Positions 8,074 through 15,186 of a DNA stretch of 36,735 nucleotides are shown piece after piece. The notes under the pieces were generated by a model. It was given only the letters and a program-made list of their open reading frames with translations. It was not told where the DNA came from and ran no database searches. The stretch spans positions 1 to 36,735 of the forward strand of contig JADZGC010000001.1 of NCBI GenBank assembly GCA_020854115.1. Reading direction: 5' to 3'. Within the stretch, counting starts at the first letter, position 1. Every line of letters starts with the position of its first letter. The position numbers and the translations under genes were made by a program. The stretch is from a bacterium (GTDB taxonomy: Bacteria; Patescibacteriota; Saccharimonadia; CAILAD01; GCA-016700035).

Positions 8074-8244
8074 AGAATCGTGAGCGCGAGACTCACTGGT
8101 TCATTGCTCCTTTCCACCCTCCGTAGGAGTCACCGTGTGTATCATATCTGTTGCCAGAAAGGGTACGTTTATAGGGACCCTCCCAAGAAAAAAGACCCTA
8201 TCTGTCACATCTGATCTAGATACGGTCGTCAATTCCTGAGAACG
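8074..8244 (-). promoter_or_regulatory. Long structured 5' leader of the rpf-like gene with a mini-ORF
   Basis: About 170 bases separate the predicted transcription start (near 8244) from the rpf ATG. The leader holds several short inverted repeats, including CTCC/GGAG just before the Shine-Dalgarno AAAGGAG and GGGTAC-type repeats further up. The Shine-Dalgarno serves a frame of only M-N-Q. I could not match it to a known riboswitch class, including the c-di-AMP type that controls rpf genes in Actinobacteria. Confidence 0.45.
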
Positions 8245-8250
8245 GCGTGT

Positions 8251-8279
8251 ATATTACCCTATATAGGGTGTTTTGTCAA
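8251..8279 (-). promoter_or_regulatory. rpf promoter (TTGACA-17-TAATAT) with a palindrome in the spacer
   Basis: On the minus strand TTGACA (8274-8279) and TAATAT (8251-8256) are 17 bases apart, a near-consensus sigma-70 promoter. Most of the spacer is the 14-base perfect palindrome ACCCTATATAGGGT (8256-8269), a good candidate for a repressor operator because bound protein would block polymerase. Confidence 0.8.
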
Positions 8280-8313
8280 GCCCTTATGCTTATTATTCTT
8301 GTGCAACTCTGGA

Positions 8314-8342
8314 TTGACAGATTGTAACAGATAGGATAAGAT
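8314..8342 (+). promoter_or_regulatory. rpsB promoter (TTGACA-17-TAAGAT)
   Basis: TTGACA at 8314-8319 and TAAGAT at 8337-8342 are 17 bases apart. It drives rpsB-tsf and is divergent from the rpf promoter 35 bases away. Its spacer contains CAGATTGTAACAGATAGG, and a near copy lies in the opposite orientation in the rpf leader (8196-8213). Confidence 0.75.
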
Positions 8343-8346
8343 AGGC

Positions 8347-8410
8347 GAGCTAAAGTAATTAATCTTTCAGTAGCTCACAAAAAACTTCCTCCCGCTTGGG
8401 AAGAGCTACT
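8347..8410 (+). promoter_or_regulatory. rpsB leader with two mutually exclusive hairpins
   Basis: AGTAGCTC (8369-8376) can pair either backwards with GAGCTA (8347-8352, extended by AAAG/CTTT) or forwards with GAGCTACT (8403-8410, perfect 8 bp) just before the Shine-Dalgarno AAAAGGAAG. A smaller CTTCC/GGAAG hairpin lies inside the second pairing. Such switching is a common form of ribosomal-protein autoregulation, but binding by S2 is only a hypothesis. Confidence 0.45.
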
Positions 8411-8428
8411 ACGAGAAAAGGAAGCAAT

Positions 8429-9211
8429 ATGTCAATAAAAACTACGGCTCCTAAGAAGGTGTCGGCTAAAAAAACTACTGCTCCAAGTGCAAGCGCACTT
8501 CAGGAGCTCCTGCAAGCTGGTGTCCACTTTGGTCACAAGACTGAGCGCTGGCATCCAAAAATGGCCCCATTTATTCATTCAGCACGCAATGGGGTACATA
8601 TTCTTGACCTCATTCAGACGGAAACTCGCCTCAAAGAAGCCGAGAAGATCGTCGAGCAACTTACCGGACAAGGTAAGACTGTACTCTTTGTTGCTACCAA
8701 GCGTCAGGCCAAGGCTGTCGTTGAGAAGGCTGCTAAGGACGCCGGTATGCCGTACGTCACCTATCGTTGGCTTGGCGGGATGTTGACCAACTGGGAGACT
8801 ATCTCGAGTCGTATTCGTCATCTCAAGAAGCTTGAAGCGCAACGCGAGGATGGTAGCTTTGATAAGCTTACCAAGAAAGAGCGCCTCTTGCGCGACGAAG
8901 AGACCACGAAGCTCTCCAAGACATTTGGTGGCGTGCGAGATTTGACTCAATTGCCAGATGCATTGTTTATCGTTGATATCCCGCGTGAGACGATCGCGAT
9001 CAAGGAAGCGAATCACTTGAAGACCCCGGTCATTGCTATGGCTGATACGAATGCTAACCCAGAGGGTGTGCAGTACGTTATTCCTGCGAATGATGATGCA
9101 GTGAAGTCAGTTGCATTGATCACTAACCGCATCGCTCAGGCTGCAAGCAAAGGCGCTGCTGCCTATGCCGCCAAGACCAAATCAGATAAAAACGAAGAAT
9201 CGGAGGGTTAA
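8429..9211 (+). CDS. rpsB: 30S ribosomal protein S2
   Basis: S2 is seen in LLQAGVHFGHKTERWHPKM, ILDLIQTETRL, VLFVATKRQAK, YVTYRWLGGMLTNW and the PDALFIVDIPRE stretch, ending with the usual nucleotide-fold region DTNANPEGVQYVIPANDDA. The protein is 260 residues with a short Lys/Thr/Ala-rich N-terminal extension (about 24 residues). The start at 8429 follows AAAAGGAAG; a longer frame from 8396 would run through the leader hairpins and is rejected. The next gene is tsf six bases downstream, the normal rpsB-tsf pair. Confidence 0.96.
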   Translation: MSIKTTAPKKVSAKKTTAPSASALQELLQAGVHFGHKTERWHPKMAPFIHSARNGVHILDLIQTETRLKEAEKIVEQLTGQGKTVLFVATKRQAKAVVEKAAKDAGMPYVTYRWLGGMLTNWETISSRIRHLKKLEAQREDGSFDKLTKKERLLRDEETTKLSKTFGGVRDLTQLPDALFIVDIPRETIAIKEANHLKTPVIAMADTNANPEGVQYVIPANDDAVKSVALITNRIAQAASKGAAAYAAKTKSDKNEESEG

Positions 9212-9217
9212 TCACCT

Positions 9218-9802
9218 ATGTCAATCGAAGACATCAAGAAGCTACGCGAAATGACGGGGGCCGGCATGATGCAGGCCAAGGAGGCACTTACGGAAGCCAA
9301 CGGCGATATCGAGAAAGCTCAAGAAATCCTGCGCGTCAAAGGCATGGCGAAGGCAGATAAGAAGGCTGATCGTGTGGCTGGTGCTGGCATGATCGGAAGC
9401 TACGTCCATGGTGGCCGCATTGGCGTACTGGTGGAAGTGAACTGCGAGACTGACTTTGTTGTCAAGACTGAAGACTTCCAGAATCTCGTCGAAGAGCTGG
9501 CACTGCATATCGCTGCCATTAGCCCACAATACGTGAGGCGCGATGAAGTACCAGAAGAAGTGATGACAAAAGAAAAAAGTCTCTTTGAAGAAGAAGTCAA
9601 AGAGACTGGCAAGCCGGCGGAGCACGTGGGTAAGATCATCGAAGGCAAGATGGACAAGTGGCTTGCAGGCATCTGCTTGCTCGAGCAGCCATTCTATAAG
9701 GATGATTCGATGACTGTTGATGAATATGTGAAAAGCGTCATTGGTAAGCTCGGTGAGAACATCGTCGTGCGTCGCTTCACCCGCCTCGAACTCGGTCAAT
9801 AA
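9218..9802 (+). CDS. tsf: Elongation factor Ts
   Basis: EF-Ts exchanges GDP for GTP on EF-Tu. The 194-residue protein has the N-terminal UBA-like domain ([17 protein letters not shown]), followed by the KADRVAGAG linker and the conserved [10 protein letters not shown] motif that contacts EF-Tu. It is the short form with one reduced core subdomain, as in Thermus and many reduced genomes, rather than the ~280-residue E. coli form. A GGAGG sequence precedes the start. In most bacteria pyrH follows; here frr follows directly. Confidence 0.95.
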   Translation: MSIEDIKKLREMTGAGMMQAKEALTEANGDIEKAQEILRVKGMAKADKKADRVAGAGMIGSYVHGGRIGVLVEVNCETDFVVKTEDFQNLVEELALHIAAISPQYVRRDEVPEEVMTKEKSLFEEEVKETGKPAEHVGKIIEGKMDKWLAGICLLEQPFYKDDSMTVDEYVKSVIGKLGENIVVRRFTRLELGQ

Positions 9803-9808
9803 TCGGCG

Positions 9809-9814
9809 TACAAT
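9809..9814 (+). promoter_or_regulatory. Possible -10 box of frr, six bases before the ATG
   Basis: TACAAT ends six bases before the frr start codon, so a transcript from it would begin at about the ATG. No good -35 is visible. frr may equally be read through from tsf. Confidence 0.35.
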
Positions 9815-9820
9815 AGAAGT

Positions 9821-10378
9821 ATGCAAGAAATCCTCAAGAATACCGAAACACTGATGAAAGCCTCCATCGAGCACTTTGATGGTGAGCTCAAGAACGTCCA
9901 GGCAGGTCGCGCTCATCCTGGCTTAGTTGATTCGCTGTCAGTGAACGTCTATGGTCAAGAGATGCAGATTAAGGCTGTTGGGACGGTATCGGCACCAGAT
10001 CCAAAAACAATCCAGGTTCAAGTCTGGGATGCACAGAATGTCGCTGCAGTTGAGAAGGCAATCCGCGAAAATGAGGCTCTCGGCTTGAGTCCGGCGACTG
10101 ATGGTACGATGGTGCGAATGCAGATGCCAGCCATGACCGAAGAGCGTCGACAGAGTCTTGTAAAGCTCATCGCCGAAAAGCTCGAAGAGTGCCATATTAG
10201 CCTCCGCAATGCCCGTCATGATGGCCTGAAAGACGCAAAGAAGGGCAAGGAAGACGGCAGTATGCCTGAAGACGAGTACTTCAAGACTGAAAAGCAGCTT
10301 GATGAGCTGATTCGCAAGTATCAAGCAGATGCTCAGGAGCTGCACGATGAAAAGAAGCAAGAGCTGATGACGGTCTAA
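9821..10378 (+). CDS. frr: Ribosome recycling factor
   Basis: RRF splits the post-termination ribosome together with EF-G. The 185-residue length is standard. Hallmarks are the N-terminal helix, the FDGELKNVQAGRAHPGLVDSLSVNVYG stretch (the conserved RTGRAxP-like region), PDPKTIQVQVWD, and the C-terminal VKLIAEKLEECHISLRNARHDGL followed by a charged helix. It lies 18 bases after tsf and ends in a strong terminator. The Shine-Dalgarno is weak (GAAG), and a -10-like box lies just upstream. Confidence 0.95.
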   Translation: MQEILKNTETLMKASIEHFDGELKNVQAGRAHPGLVDSLSVNVYGQEMQIKAVGTVSAPDPKTIQVQVWDAQNVAAVEKAIRENEALGLSPATDGTMVRMQMPAMTEERRQSLVKLIAEKLEECHISLRNARHDGLKDAKKGKEDGSMPEDEYFKTEKQLDELIRKYQADAQELHDEKKQELMTV

Positions 10379-10399
10379 TACTCGACTCAAATAATACTC

Positions 10400-10426
10400 A
10401 AAAAGCCCCATATCGGGGCTTTTTTG
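10400..10426 (+). terminator. Intrinsic terminator after frr
   Basis: AAAAGCCCC pairs with GGGGCTTTT around TATC, followed by more T residues. It ends the rpsB-tsf-frr unit. Confidence 0.9.
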
Positions 10427-10433
10427 ATATGAT
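10425..10433 (+). promoter_or_regulatory. Extended -10 box (TGA-TATGAT) of the MazG-like gene
   Basis: TATGAT (10428-10433), preceded by TG one base upstream, forms an extended -10. It ends six bases before the ATG at 10440, so the mRNA would be leaderless. It overlaps the end of the frr terminator. Confidence 0.5.
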
Positions 10434-10439
10434 GCGGGT

Positions 10440-10860
10440 ATGAGTAAGCGCCGTACTTTCATATTTCAGAAGCTGGCTCGCGACAAGATCCTTGATGAAA
10501 TTATGGTAAGTGGCGACGATGTCGCGTACCACATACTTGAGCCGGAGGCTTTTGAACGGGCGGTTCGAGATACAATTGTCGAAGAGGCAATAGAGTTGCA
10601 AAAAAGCTGAGGCCCATGAAATCGATGAGGAGCTCGCTGATGTTCGTGAACTGCTTGATTTACTAGCCGAACTGCGGGGACAAACTGAGCAGATGCTTCG
10701 AGATCGGGTGACGCGAAAAAGAGATAAGCGCGGCGGCTTCGAAGCGCGCATATACATTTCGCAAGTTACAACTGATGCAGACGGTAAGTGGACCACATAT
10801 CTGGCTTCGCATCCAGATCAATATCCTGAAGTGCTCGGCTCTCCTGCAACTGAGGCATAA
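10440..10860 (+). pseudogene. MazG-like nucleotide pyrophosphohydrolase, frameshifted in an A6 run
   Basis: The first frame gives MSKRRTFIFQKLARDKILDE and ends in VEEAIELQKS at TGA 10608-10610. Dropping one A from the six-A run at 10600-10605 joins it to the next frame: EAHEIDEELADVRELLDLLAEL, then RVTRKRDKRGGFEARIYI, to TAA 10858-10860. The joined protein (about 139 aa) has the KLxRDKI, EExxEL, EELADVxE and KRxxRGGFExR pattern of phosphoribosyl-ATP pyrophosphohydrolase-like/MazG-type house-cleaning enzymes, including the metal-binding Glu/Asp residues. It is either a recently broken gene, a sequencing error in a homopolymer, or expressed by slippage on the A-run. Its end overlaps a terminator. 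Confidence 0.8.
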
Positions 10861-10875
10861 GTCTCAGTTGTTTTT
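10847..10875 (+). terminator. Intrinsic terminator overlapping the stop of the MazG-like gene
   Basis: CAACTGAG (10847-10854) pairs with CTCAGTTG (10863-10870), followed by TTTTT. The stem includes the last codons of the gene. Confidence 0.85.
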
Positions 10876-10888
10876 CATATTTTTCGTA

Positions 10889-10894
10889 TATACT
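10889..10894 (+). promoter_or_regulatory. Possible -10 box of rseP, seven bases before the ATG
   Basis: TATACT ends seven bases before the start codon, in an AT-rich stretch after the preceding terminator. No Shine-Dalgarno is present. The -35 is poor (TTGTTT at 15-base spacing). Confidence 0.4.
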
Positions 10895-10901
10895 AATACT
10901 A

Positions 10902-11984
10902 ATGATCTGGATGATTCTGCTTGTTATATTTGCCTTCTCGGCGCTGGTGATTGCGCATGAGTTTGGGCACTTTATTGTGGCCAAGCGTAATGGCATCAAG
11001 GTATATGAATTTGGCATCGGGTTTCCACCTAAGGCTTTCGGTATCAAGCGCGGTGGTACTGAGTACACTTTCAACTGGTTGCCGCTGGGTGGTTTTGTAC
11101 GTCTCGAAGGTGAGGAGAATGAAAGTAAGACGGCGTCGAGTTTTGCTACCAAGTCAGTTTGGGTAAAGACCAAAGTGCTGATGGCGGGTGTGACAATGAA
11201 TTTCGCCATCGCTTGGGTGCTACTCACGATTCTGTGTGTGGTCGGGATGGCAAACATCTTTCCGTTTGATCTACCGCGAGCTGGCAGTATACAGCCGATT
11301 GCAGCTGGACCAAATCGCCTGGTCGTGTATTCGGTTAATCCTGATTCGGCAGCAAAGGGTATTGGATTGCAGAATGGCGACGAAATCAAGCGAATTGATG
11401 GTGTGGCGCCTCAAAACGAGGAGGAATTGCGCTCAACTACTCGTGATAGGGCCGGGAAGACGGTAGATATCACGTATGTGCGCCAAGGTGAAGAAATCAC
11501 TCGATCCGCGATCTTGGGGAGTGATGCAAATAAGGGGATCCTCGGTGTCGCAGCACTCTCTCAACAGCGACAGCGGTATGAACTGTGGGTCGCGCCACTA
11601 GCTAGCTTGACTCTAATGTGGAAGACGATTGTCGTGTCGGTGCCGATGTTTTTTAGTTCGATTGCGAGTATCTTTACGACCGCAAAAGTTAATGATGGTT
11701 TAGTAGGCCCGATCGGTATTGCGGCAGCTGCACCACAGGTTATACAGTTTGGCTGGGATTATTTTGTGGCGCTGATAGCCTCGATATCACTATCGTTAGC
11801 CATCCTCAACAGTCTTCCGATTCCGGCCCTAGATGGCGGTCGACTAGCAGTGATCTTGTTGCGTCGCGCTGGTGTGCCGCTCAAGGACCATCATGAGTCA
11901 TGGGCGCATACCATTGGCTTTGTGGCACTCATGGGCCTCGGAATAATTGTGGCAATCTCCGATGTCTCACGAATCTGGCGCTAA
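10902..11984 (+). CDS. rseP: RseP-type site-2 zinc metalloprotease
   Basis: The 360-residue membrane protein carries the zinc site HEFGH (His19-His23) inside the first transmembrane segment and the second metal ligand in PALDGGRL (Asp311). A PDZ domain lies between (about 130-200, with NPDSAAKGIGLQNGDEIKRIDG). The NSLPIPALDGG and QFGWDYFVALIASISLSLAILN regions are typical of the family. Such enzymes cut transmembrane segments of substrates such as anti-sigma factors or leftover signal peptides. In most bacteria it follows uppS-cdsA-dxr; those genes are absent here. It overlaps the next gene by 23 bases. Confidence 0.95.
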   Translation: MIWMILLVIFAFSALVIAHEFGHFIVAKRNGIKVYEFGIGFPPKAFGIKRGGTEYTFNWLPLGGFVRLEGEENESKTASSFATKSVWVKTKVLMAGVTMNFAIAWVLLTILCVVGMANIFPFDLPRAGSIQPIAAGPNRLVVYSVNPDSAAKGIGLQNGDEIKRIDGVAPQNEEELRSTTRDRAGKTVDITYVRQGEEITRSAILGSDANKGILGVAALSQQRQRYELWVAPLASLTLMWKTIVVSVPMFFSSIASIFTTAKVNDGLVGPIGIAAAAPQVIQFGWDYFVALIASISLSLAILNSLPIPALDGGRLAVILLRRAGVPLKDHHESWAHTIGFVALMGLGIIVAISDVSRIWR

Positions 11985-12711
11985 AGACAACGCTCCCGTA
12001 CGGCAGAAATCTCCTTGGCGAGCGACTGATGCACTCGTCGCGTATCTGGGTCTCGTAATCGTTCCGGTGGCGATTGCTATATGGGTGTATTTCTTGGGAA
12101 GGGCTGGCATCATCTCGGATTCGCTCGGGCGGCTTTTTATTCGCGATGATCCATTTGCTTCATTGATGCAATACCTCCTGGCACTTGTCGTTGAGCTGGC
12201 CATCATTCTCGGCATCATGTGTTGGCGTAAGCTCAAGCCAACCGACCTCGGGTTAACTTCGTTTCGGTGGCATTGGGTTTTTATCGTTATAGGACTCTAT
12301 ATTCTACAAATCACTTTAGTAATCGTCGCTTTTGCGATAATCGAAGTGATAAGTCCATCCGTAAATCTTGACCAGAAGCAAGAAATACTCAGTTTTGGAC
12401 AGGCACATTGGGCGGTGGTAGCAAGCTTTGTAGCGGCGGTCGCGATAGCACCAGTTGTCGAAGAAATTATCTTCCGGGGCATTATCTTTAAGGCTTTGCA
12501 ATCTAGTTTCCCGACTTGGTTCGCGGTGATTGTTTCGGCCGCGGGCTTTGGGTGGCTACACGGGCAAATCAACGTCGGTATTTACACCTTTTTACTCGGC
12601 CTCCTGCTCACTTGGCTGTATATGCGCTCACGCAGTCTCTATCCAGGGATAATACTACATGTCCTCAATAACGCGGTGGCTTTTTGGTTTATCTTGCAGT
12701 TACCGAGTTAA
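11962..12711 (+). CDS. CPBP/Abi family intramembrane glutamic protease
   Basis: The 249-residue polytopic protein shows all three motifs of the CPBP (Rce1-like) family: EEIIFRG with Glu167-Glu168 and Arg172, GFGWLHG with His200, and HVLNNAVAFW. About seven or eight membrane segments are visible. Members are often prenyl-protein-protease-like enzymes, and some protect bacteriocin producers; the substrate here is unknown. The ATG at 11962 overlaps the rseP end, so the two membrane proteases are probably co-expressed. An in-frame TTG at 11947 is a less likely start. Confidence 0.9.
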   Translation: MSHESGAKDNAPVRQKSPWRATDALVAYLGLVIVPVAIAIWVYFLGRAGIISDSLGRLFIRDDPFASLMQYLLALVVELAIILGIMCWRKLKPTDLGLTSFRWHWVFIVIGLYILQITLVIVAFAIIEVISPSVNLDQKQEILSFGQAHWAVVASFVAAVAIAPVVEEIIFRGIIFKALQSSFPTWFAVIVSAAGFGWLHGQINVGIYTFLLGLLLTWLYMRSRSLYPGIILHVLNNAVAFWFILQLPS

Positions 12712-12739
12712 GTACCTTAGCGTCTCTCGTTACTGCAGC

Positions 12740-12768
12740 TTGAAGCTCCTCCTGATACCAGGTAGACT
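12740..12768 (+). promoter_or_regulatory. Possible mreB promoter (TTGAAG-17-TAGACT)
   Basis: The boxes are 17 bases apart. However, transcription would begin near 12775, within or after the GGAGG Shine-Dalgarno at 12769-12773, so the promoter and the ribosome site conflict. One of the two calls may be wrong. Confidence 0.35.
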
Positions 12769-12779
12769 GGAGGATAAGC

Positions 12780-13850
12780 ATGCAACTGCCCCGTCTTCCT
12801 TTTTCGCAATTTTTTGGGCGGCTGTCTCACGATATCGGTATCGACTTGGGGACGGCTAATACTTTGGTGTATTTACGGGGGAAGGGTATCATCATCAACG
12901 AGCCGAGTGTAGTGGCGATTAATATCAAGACCAAGCAAATTCTCGCGATTGGTGACGATGCGAAGCGCATGGTTGGTAAGACTCCAGCGAATATTGTAGC
13001 AAATCGACCGCTGGTTGATGGAGTGGTTTCGGATTTCGAAGTAACCGAGCAGATGCTGAAGTACTTCATTGATAAGGTGCACAAGGATAATTTCGTGCTC
13101 ATTCCTCGACCGCGCGTCGTCATTGGTATACCATCGGGCGTGACTGAGGTGGAGAAGCGAGCCGTAGAAGACGCAGCCATGAATGCTGGGGCACGTGCAG
13201 CGTATCTCATAGAAGAGCCGATGGCGGCAGCAGTTGGGGCAGGTCTGCCCGTCCATGACGCGGCTGGGAGTATGATTGTCGACATCGGTGGCGGTACGAG
13301 TGAAGTGGCGGTTATTTCGCTTGGAGGTATTGTAGCTTCGCGTTCTATTCGTATCGCTGGTGACGAGCTGACTGAGGACATTATTGCGTACGCCAAAGAA
13401 GAGTTTAATCTACAGGTCGGTGAACGTACTGCCGAAGCCATCAAGATCTCGGTTGGTTCGGCGACGGATCTGGATACAATACTTGAGGCGCCAATTCGTG
13501 GGCGAGATATCGTGACCGGACTGCCGAAGGAAGTTATTATTAACTCTGATCAAGTGCGTGTCGCACTCTCGAAATCGGTACGAGCGATTGTCAATGCTGT
13601 GAAGGATACGATCGAAGAGACGCCACCAGAACTGATCGCAGACATCATGGATAAGGGTGTATATCTAGCGGGAGGTGGTGCGTTGTTGCGTGGGCTGGAT
13701 AAATTACTTACGACCCAGACTAAGATGCCGGTGGTAATTGCCGACGACCCGTTGACGGCTGTGGCACGTGGGACAGGGGCAGTACTCGAGGATATTGATA
13801 CGTTGAAGGACGTGCTCGTGACCACGCAGTACGAAAAGACGCCGCGGTAA
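12780..13850 (+). CDS. mreB: Rod-shape determining actin homologue MreB
   Basis: MreB forms membrane-bound filaments that guide lateral wall synthesis. The 356-residue protein shows the actin-fold phosphate loops DIGIDLGTANTLVYLRGKG (from about residue 18) and IVDIGGGTSEVAVISLGG, the EEPMAAAVGAGLPV stretch and the C-terminal YLAGGGALLRGLD adenosine loop. The N-terminal MQLPRLPFSQFFGRL is amphipathic, as in MreB proteins that bind the membrane directly. GGAGG six bases upstream supports the start. It heads the mreB-mreC-mreD-PBP2 cluster. Confidence 0.96.
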   Translation: MQLPRLPFSQFFGRLSHDIGIDLGTANTLVYLRGKGIIINEPSVVAINIKTKQILAIGDDAKRMVGKTPANIVANRPLVDGVVSDFEVTEQMLKYFIDKVHKDNFVLIPRPRVVIGIPSGVTEVEKRAVEDAAMNAGARAAYLIEEPMAAAVGAGLPVHDAAGSMIVDIGGGTSEVAVISLGGIVASRSIRIAGDELTEDIIAYAKEEFNLQVGERTAEAIKISVGSATDLDTILEAPIRGRDIVTGLPKEVIINSDQVRVALSKSVRAIVNAVKDTIEETPPELIADIMDKGVYLAGGGALLRGLDKLLTTQTKMPVVIADDPLTAVARGTGAVLEDIDTLKDVLVTTQYEKTPR

Positions 13851-13872
13851 TTGGAGCGAGAAAGGAGGGCTG

Positions 13873-14667
13873 ATGCAGCGGAAGAACATTCGTCTATCAA
13901 TTATTACTGCCCTGGTTGTAGCCGCTCTGATCACGGTGCTTCAGGTTGCAGGCCTGTGGAGGCCGGTAGGTATCGTGCTCGATTCGCTTGTTACGCCGAT
14001 CAATCGTACATTGAGTGGGATATTTCGTGGTATTGGTGATGGGTGGCATACACTCACTACGCTTGGAAGGCTTTCGACAGAGAACAGGCGTCTAGAACGT
14101 CAGGCGACCGAGCAACAAGCCGAGATTAGTCGGCTCAAAGAAGTCGAGCATGAAAACGAACTTCTACGTCAACAGCTCAACTTTCAGAAGAGTCAAAGTC
14201 TATCATTAGTCGGGGCCAGTGTGACCGCTTACGAACCGGATAATATCCGTCATGCATTAGTGATTGATCGCGGGAGCAATGATGGCGTGCAGGTCGATGA
14301 GGCAGTGGTGAGCTCGGGGGTATTCATTGGTCGCGTGCAGCGGGTATTGCCACGCTCGGCAGTGATATTTTTGGTAACTGATCCGGAATTTCGAGTCCAA
14401 GCAATGAGCCAGAGTGAACGCGCGCGTGGTATTGTGCGCGGGCAGATAGGGAGCGGGTTGCGGTTTGAGCAGATTGCCCAGAGTGAAACGGTTGATCAAG
14501 GAGAAAATGTCTTGACAGCCGGCTCCGATAAAGTGCCTCGGGGGCTACTTATTGGCGGGGTTGATTCTGTCGCACAGAGTGATAATGAGGTCTTTCAGGC
14601 GGCTGGTGTATTGTCTCCACTTAATTTTGCTCGGCTTGAAGTAGTGTTTGTAGTAAAGGCCAAGTAG
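13873..14667 (+). CDS. mreC: Rod-shape determining protein MreC
   Basis: This 264-residue protein has one N-terminal transmembrane segment (about residues 7-27), a coiled coil (about 58-105, from STENRRLERQATEQQAEI to LRQQLNF), and the extracytoplasmic double beta-barrel domain, with the hallmark VIDRGSNDGVQVDEAVV and GVFIGRVQRVLPRSAVIFLVTD stretches. MreC activates PBP2 in the elongasome. A strong AAAGGAGG precedes the ATG. Spacing to mreD is zero: mreD starts directly after the mreC stop. Confidence 0.94.
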   Translation: MQRKNIRLSIITALVVAALITVLQVAGLWRPVGIVLDSLVTPINRTLSGIFRGIGDGWHTLTTLGRLSTENRRLERQATEQQAEISRLKEVEHENELLRQQLNFQKSQSLSLVGASVTAYEPDNIRHALVIDRGSNDGVQVDEAVVSSGVFIGRVQRVLPRSAVIFLVTDPEFRVQAMSQSERARGIVRGQIGSGLRFEQIAQSETVDQGENVLTAGSDKVPRGLLIGGVDSVAQSDNEVFQAAGVLSPLNFARLEVVFVVKAK

Positions 14668-15165
14668 ATGCGGCGCGTAGGGATCATGCTTCTCGCGATT
14701 CTGGTGGGGTGTTTGCACCTTACGATACATGGGCTGAGCAGCTCGGCGGTTGTGCCAAATATCATGATTATTACAATCATATCGTTCTTGCATCGTTGGT
14801 GGTTTGAGGATCTAGCAGTCTTTTCGATCACGCTTGGAGTGGTGCTTGAGATGTCATCTCTCTCCTCGACTGGTGCGCAAATTATTGCCTGTTTGTTGAT
14901 AGTTCTCATTGGTAAGGTGGTATTGCGGCAGGCTACCGAAACCAGTCAGGCGGGATTTCTAATCGTCCTTGGGGTATGTGTGACGCTCGCATACAATCTG
15001 GCCATATTTCTCACACTTTCAAGCACCAGCCTAACAAGTGGTATCACAACCGTTTTGCTGCGCAGTGGGCTGGAGTGCGTGTATAATGTACTTGGTATCG
15101 CGTTTGGGCACTATATTCTTTTTGCGGGACGCGAATCGACAGCTCAGTATAAGCTGCCGAGATAA
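14668..15165 (+). CDS. mreD: MreD-like elongasome membrane protein
   Basis: The 165-residue protein begins at the ATG immediately following the mreC TAG. It has five or six hydrophobic segments, e.g. IMLLAILVGCLHLTIHGL, VVPNIMIITIISFLH and GFLIVLGVCVTLAYNLAIFL. The assignment rests on size, topology and the conserved position between mreC and PBP2, since MreD sequences diverge widely. MreD is a membrane partner of MreC in lateral wall synthesis. Confidence 0.8.
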   Translation: MRRVGIMLLAILVGCLHLTIHGLSSSAVVPNIMIITIISFLHRWWFEDLAVFSITLGVVLEMSSLSSTGAQIIACLLIVLIGKVVLRQATETSQAGFLIVLGVCVTLAYNLAIFLTLSSTSLTSGITTVLLRSGLECVYNVLGIAFGHYILFAGRESTAQYKLPR

Positions 15166-15186
15166 TGAGTCAGGAGGGGTGTACAC

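Noticed and set aside
8074-8244. c-di-AMP (ydaO) riboswitch in the rpf leader
   Set aside because: I could not find the conserved core or its paired elements.
10598-10610. Programmed -1 frameshift on A AAA AAG in the MazG-like gene
   Set aside because: A -1 shift would not enter the frame that carries the rest of the protein; a +1 shift or loss of one A is needed.
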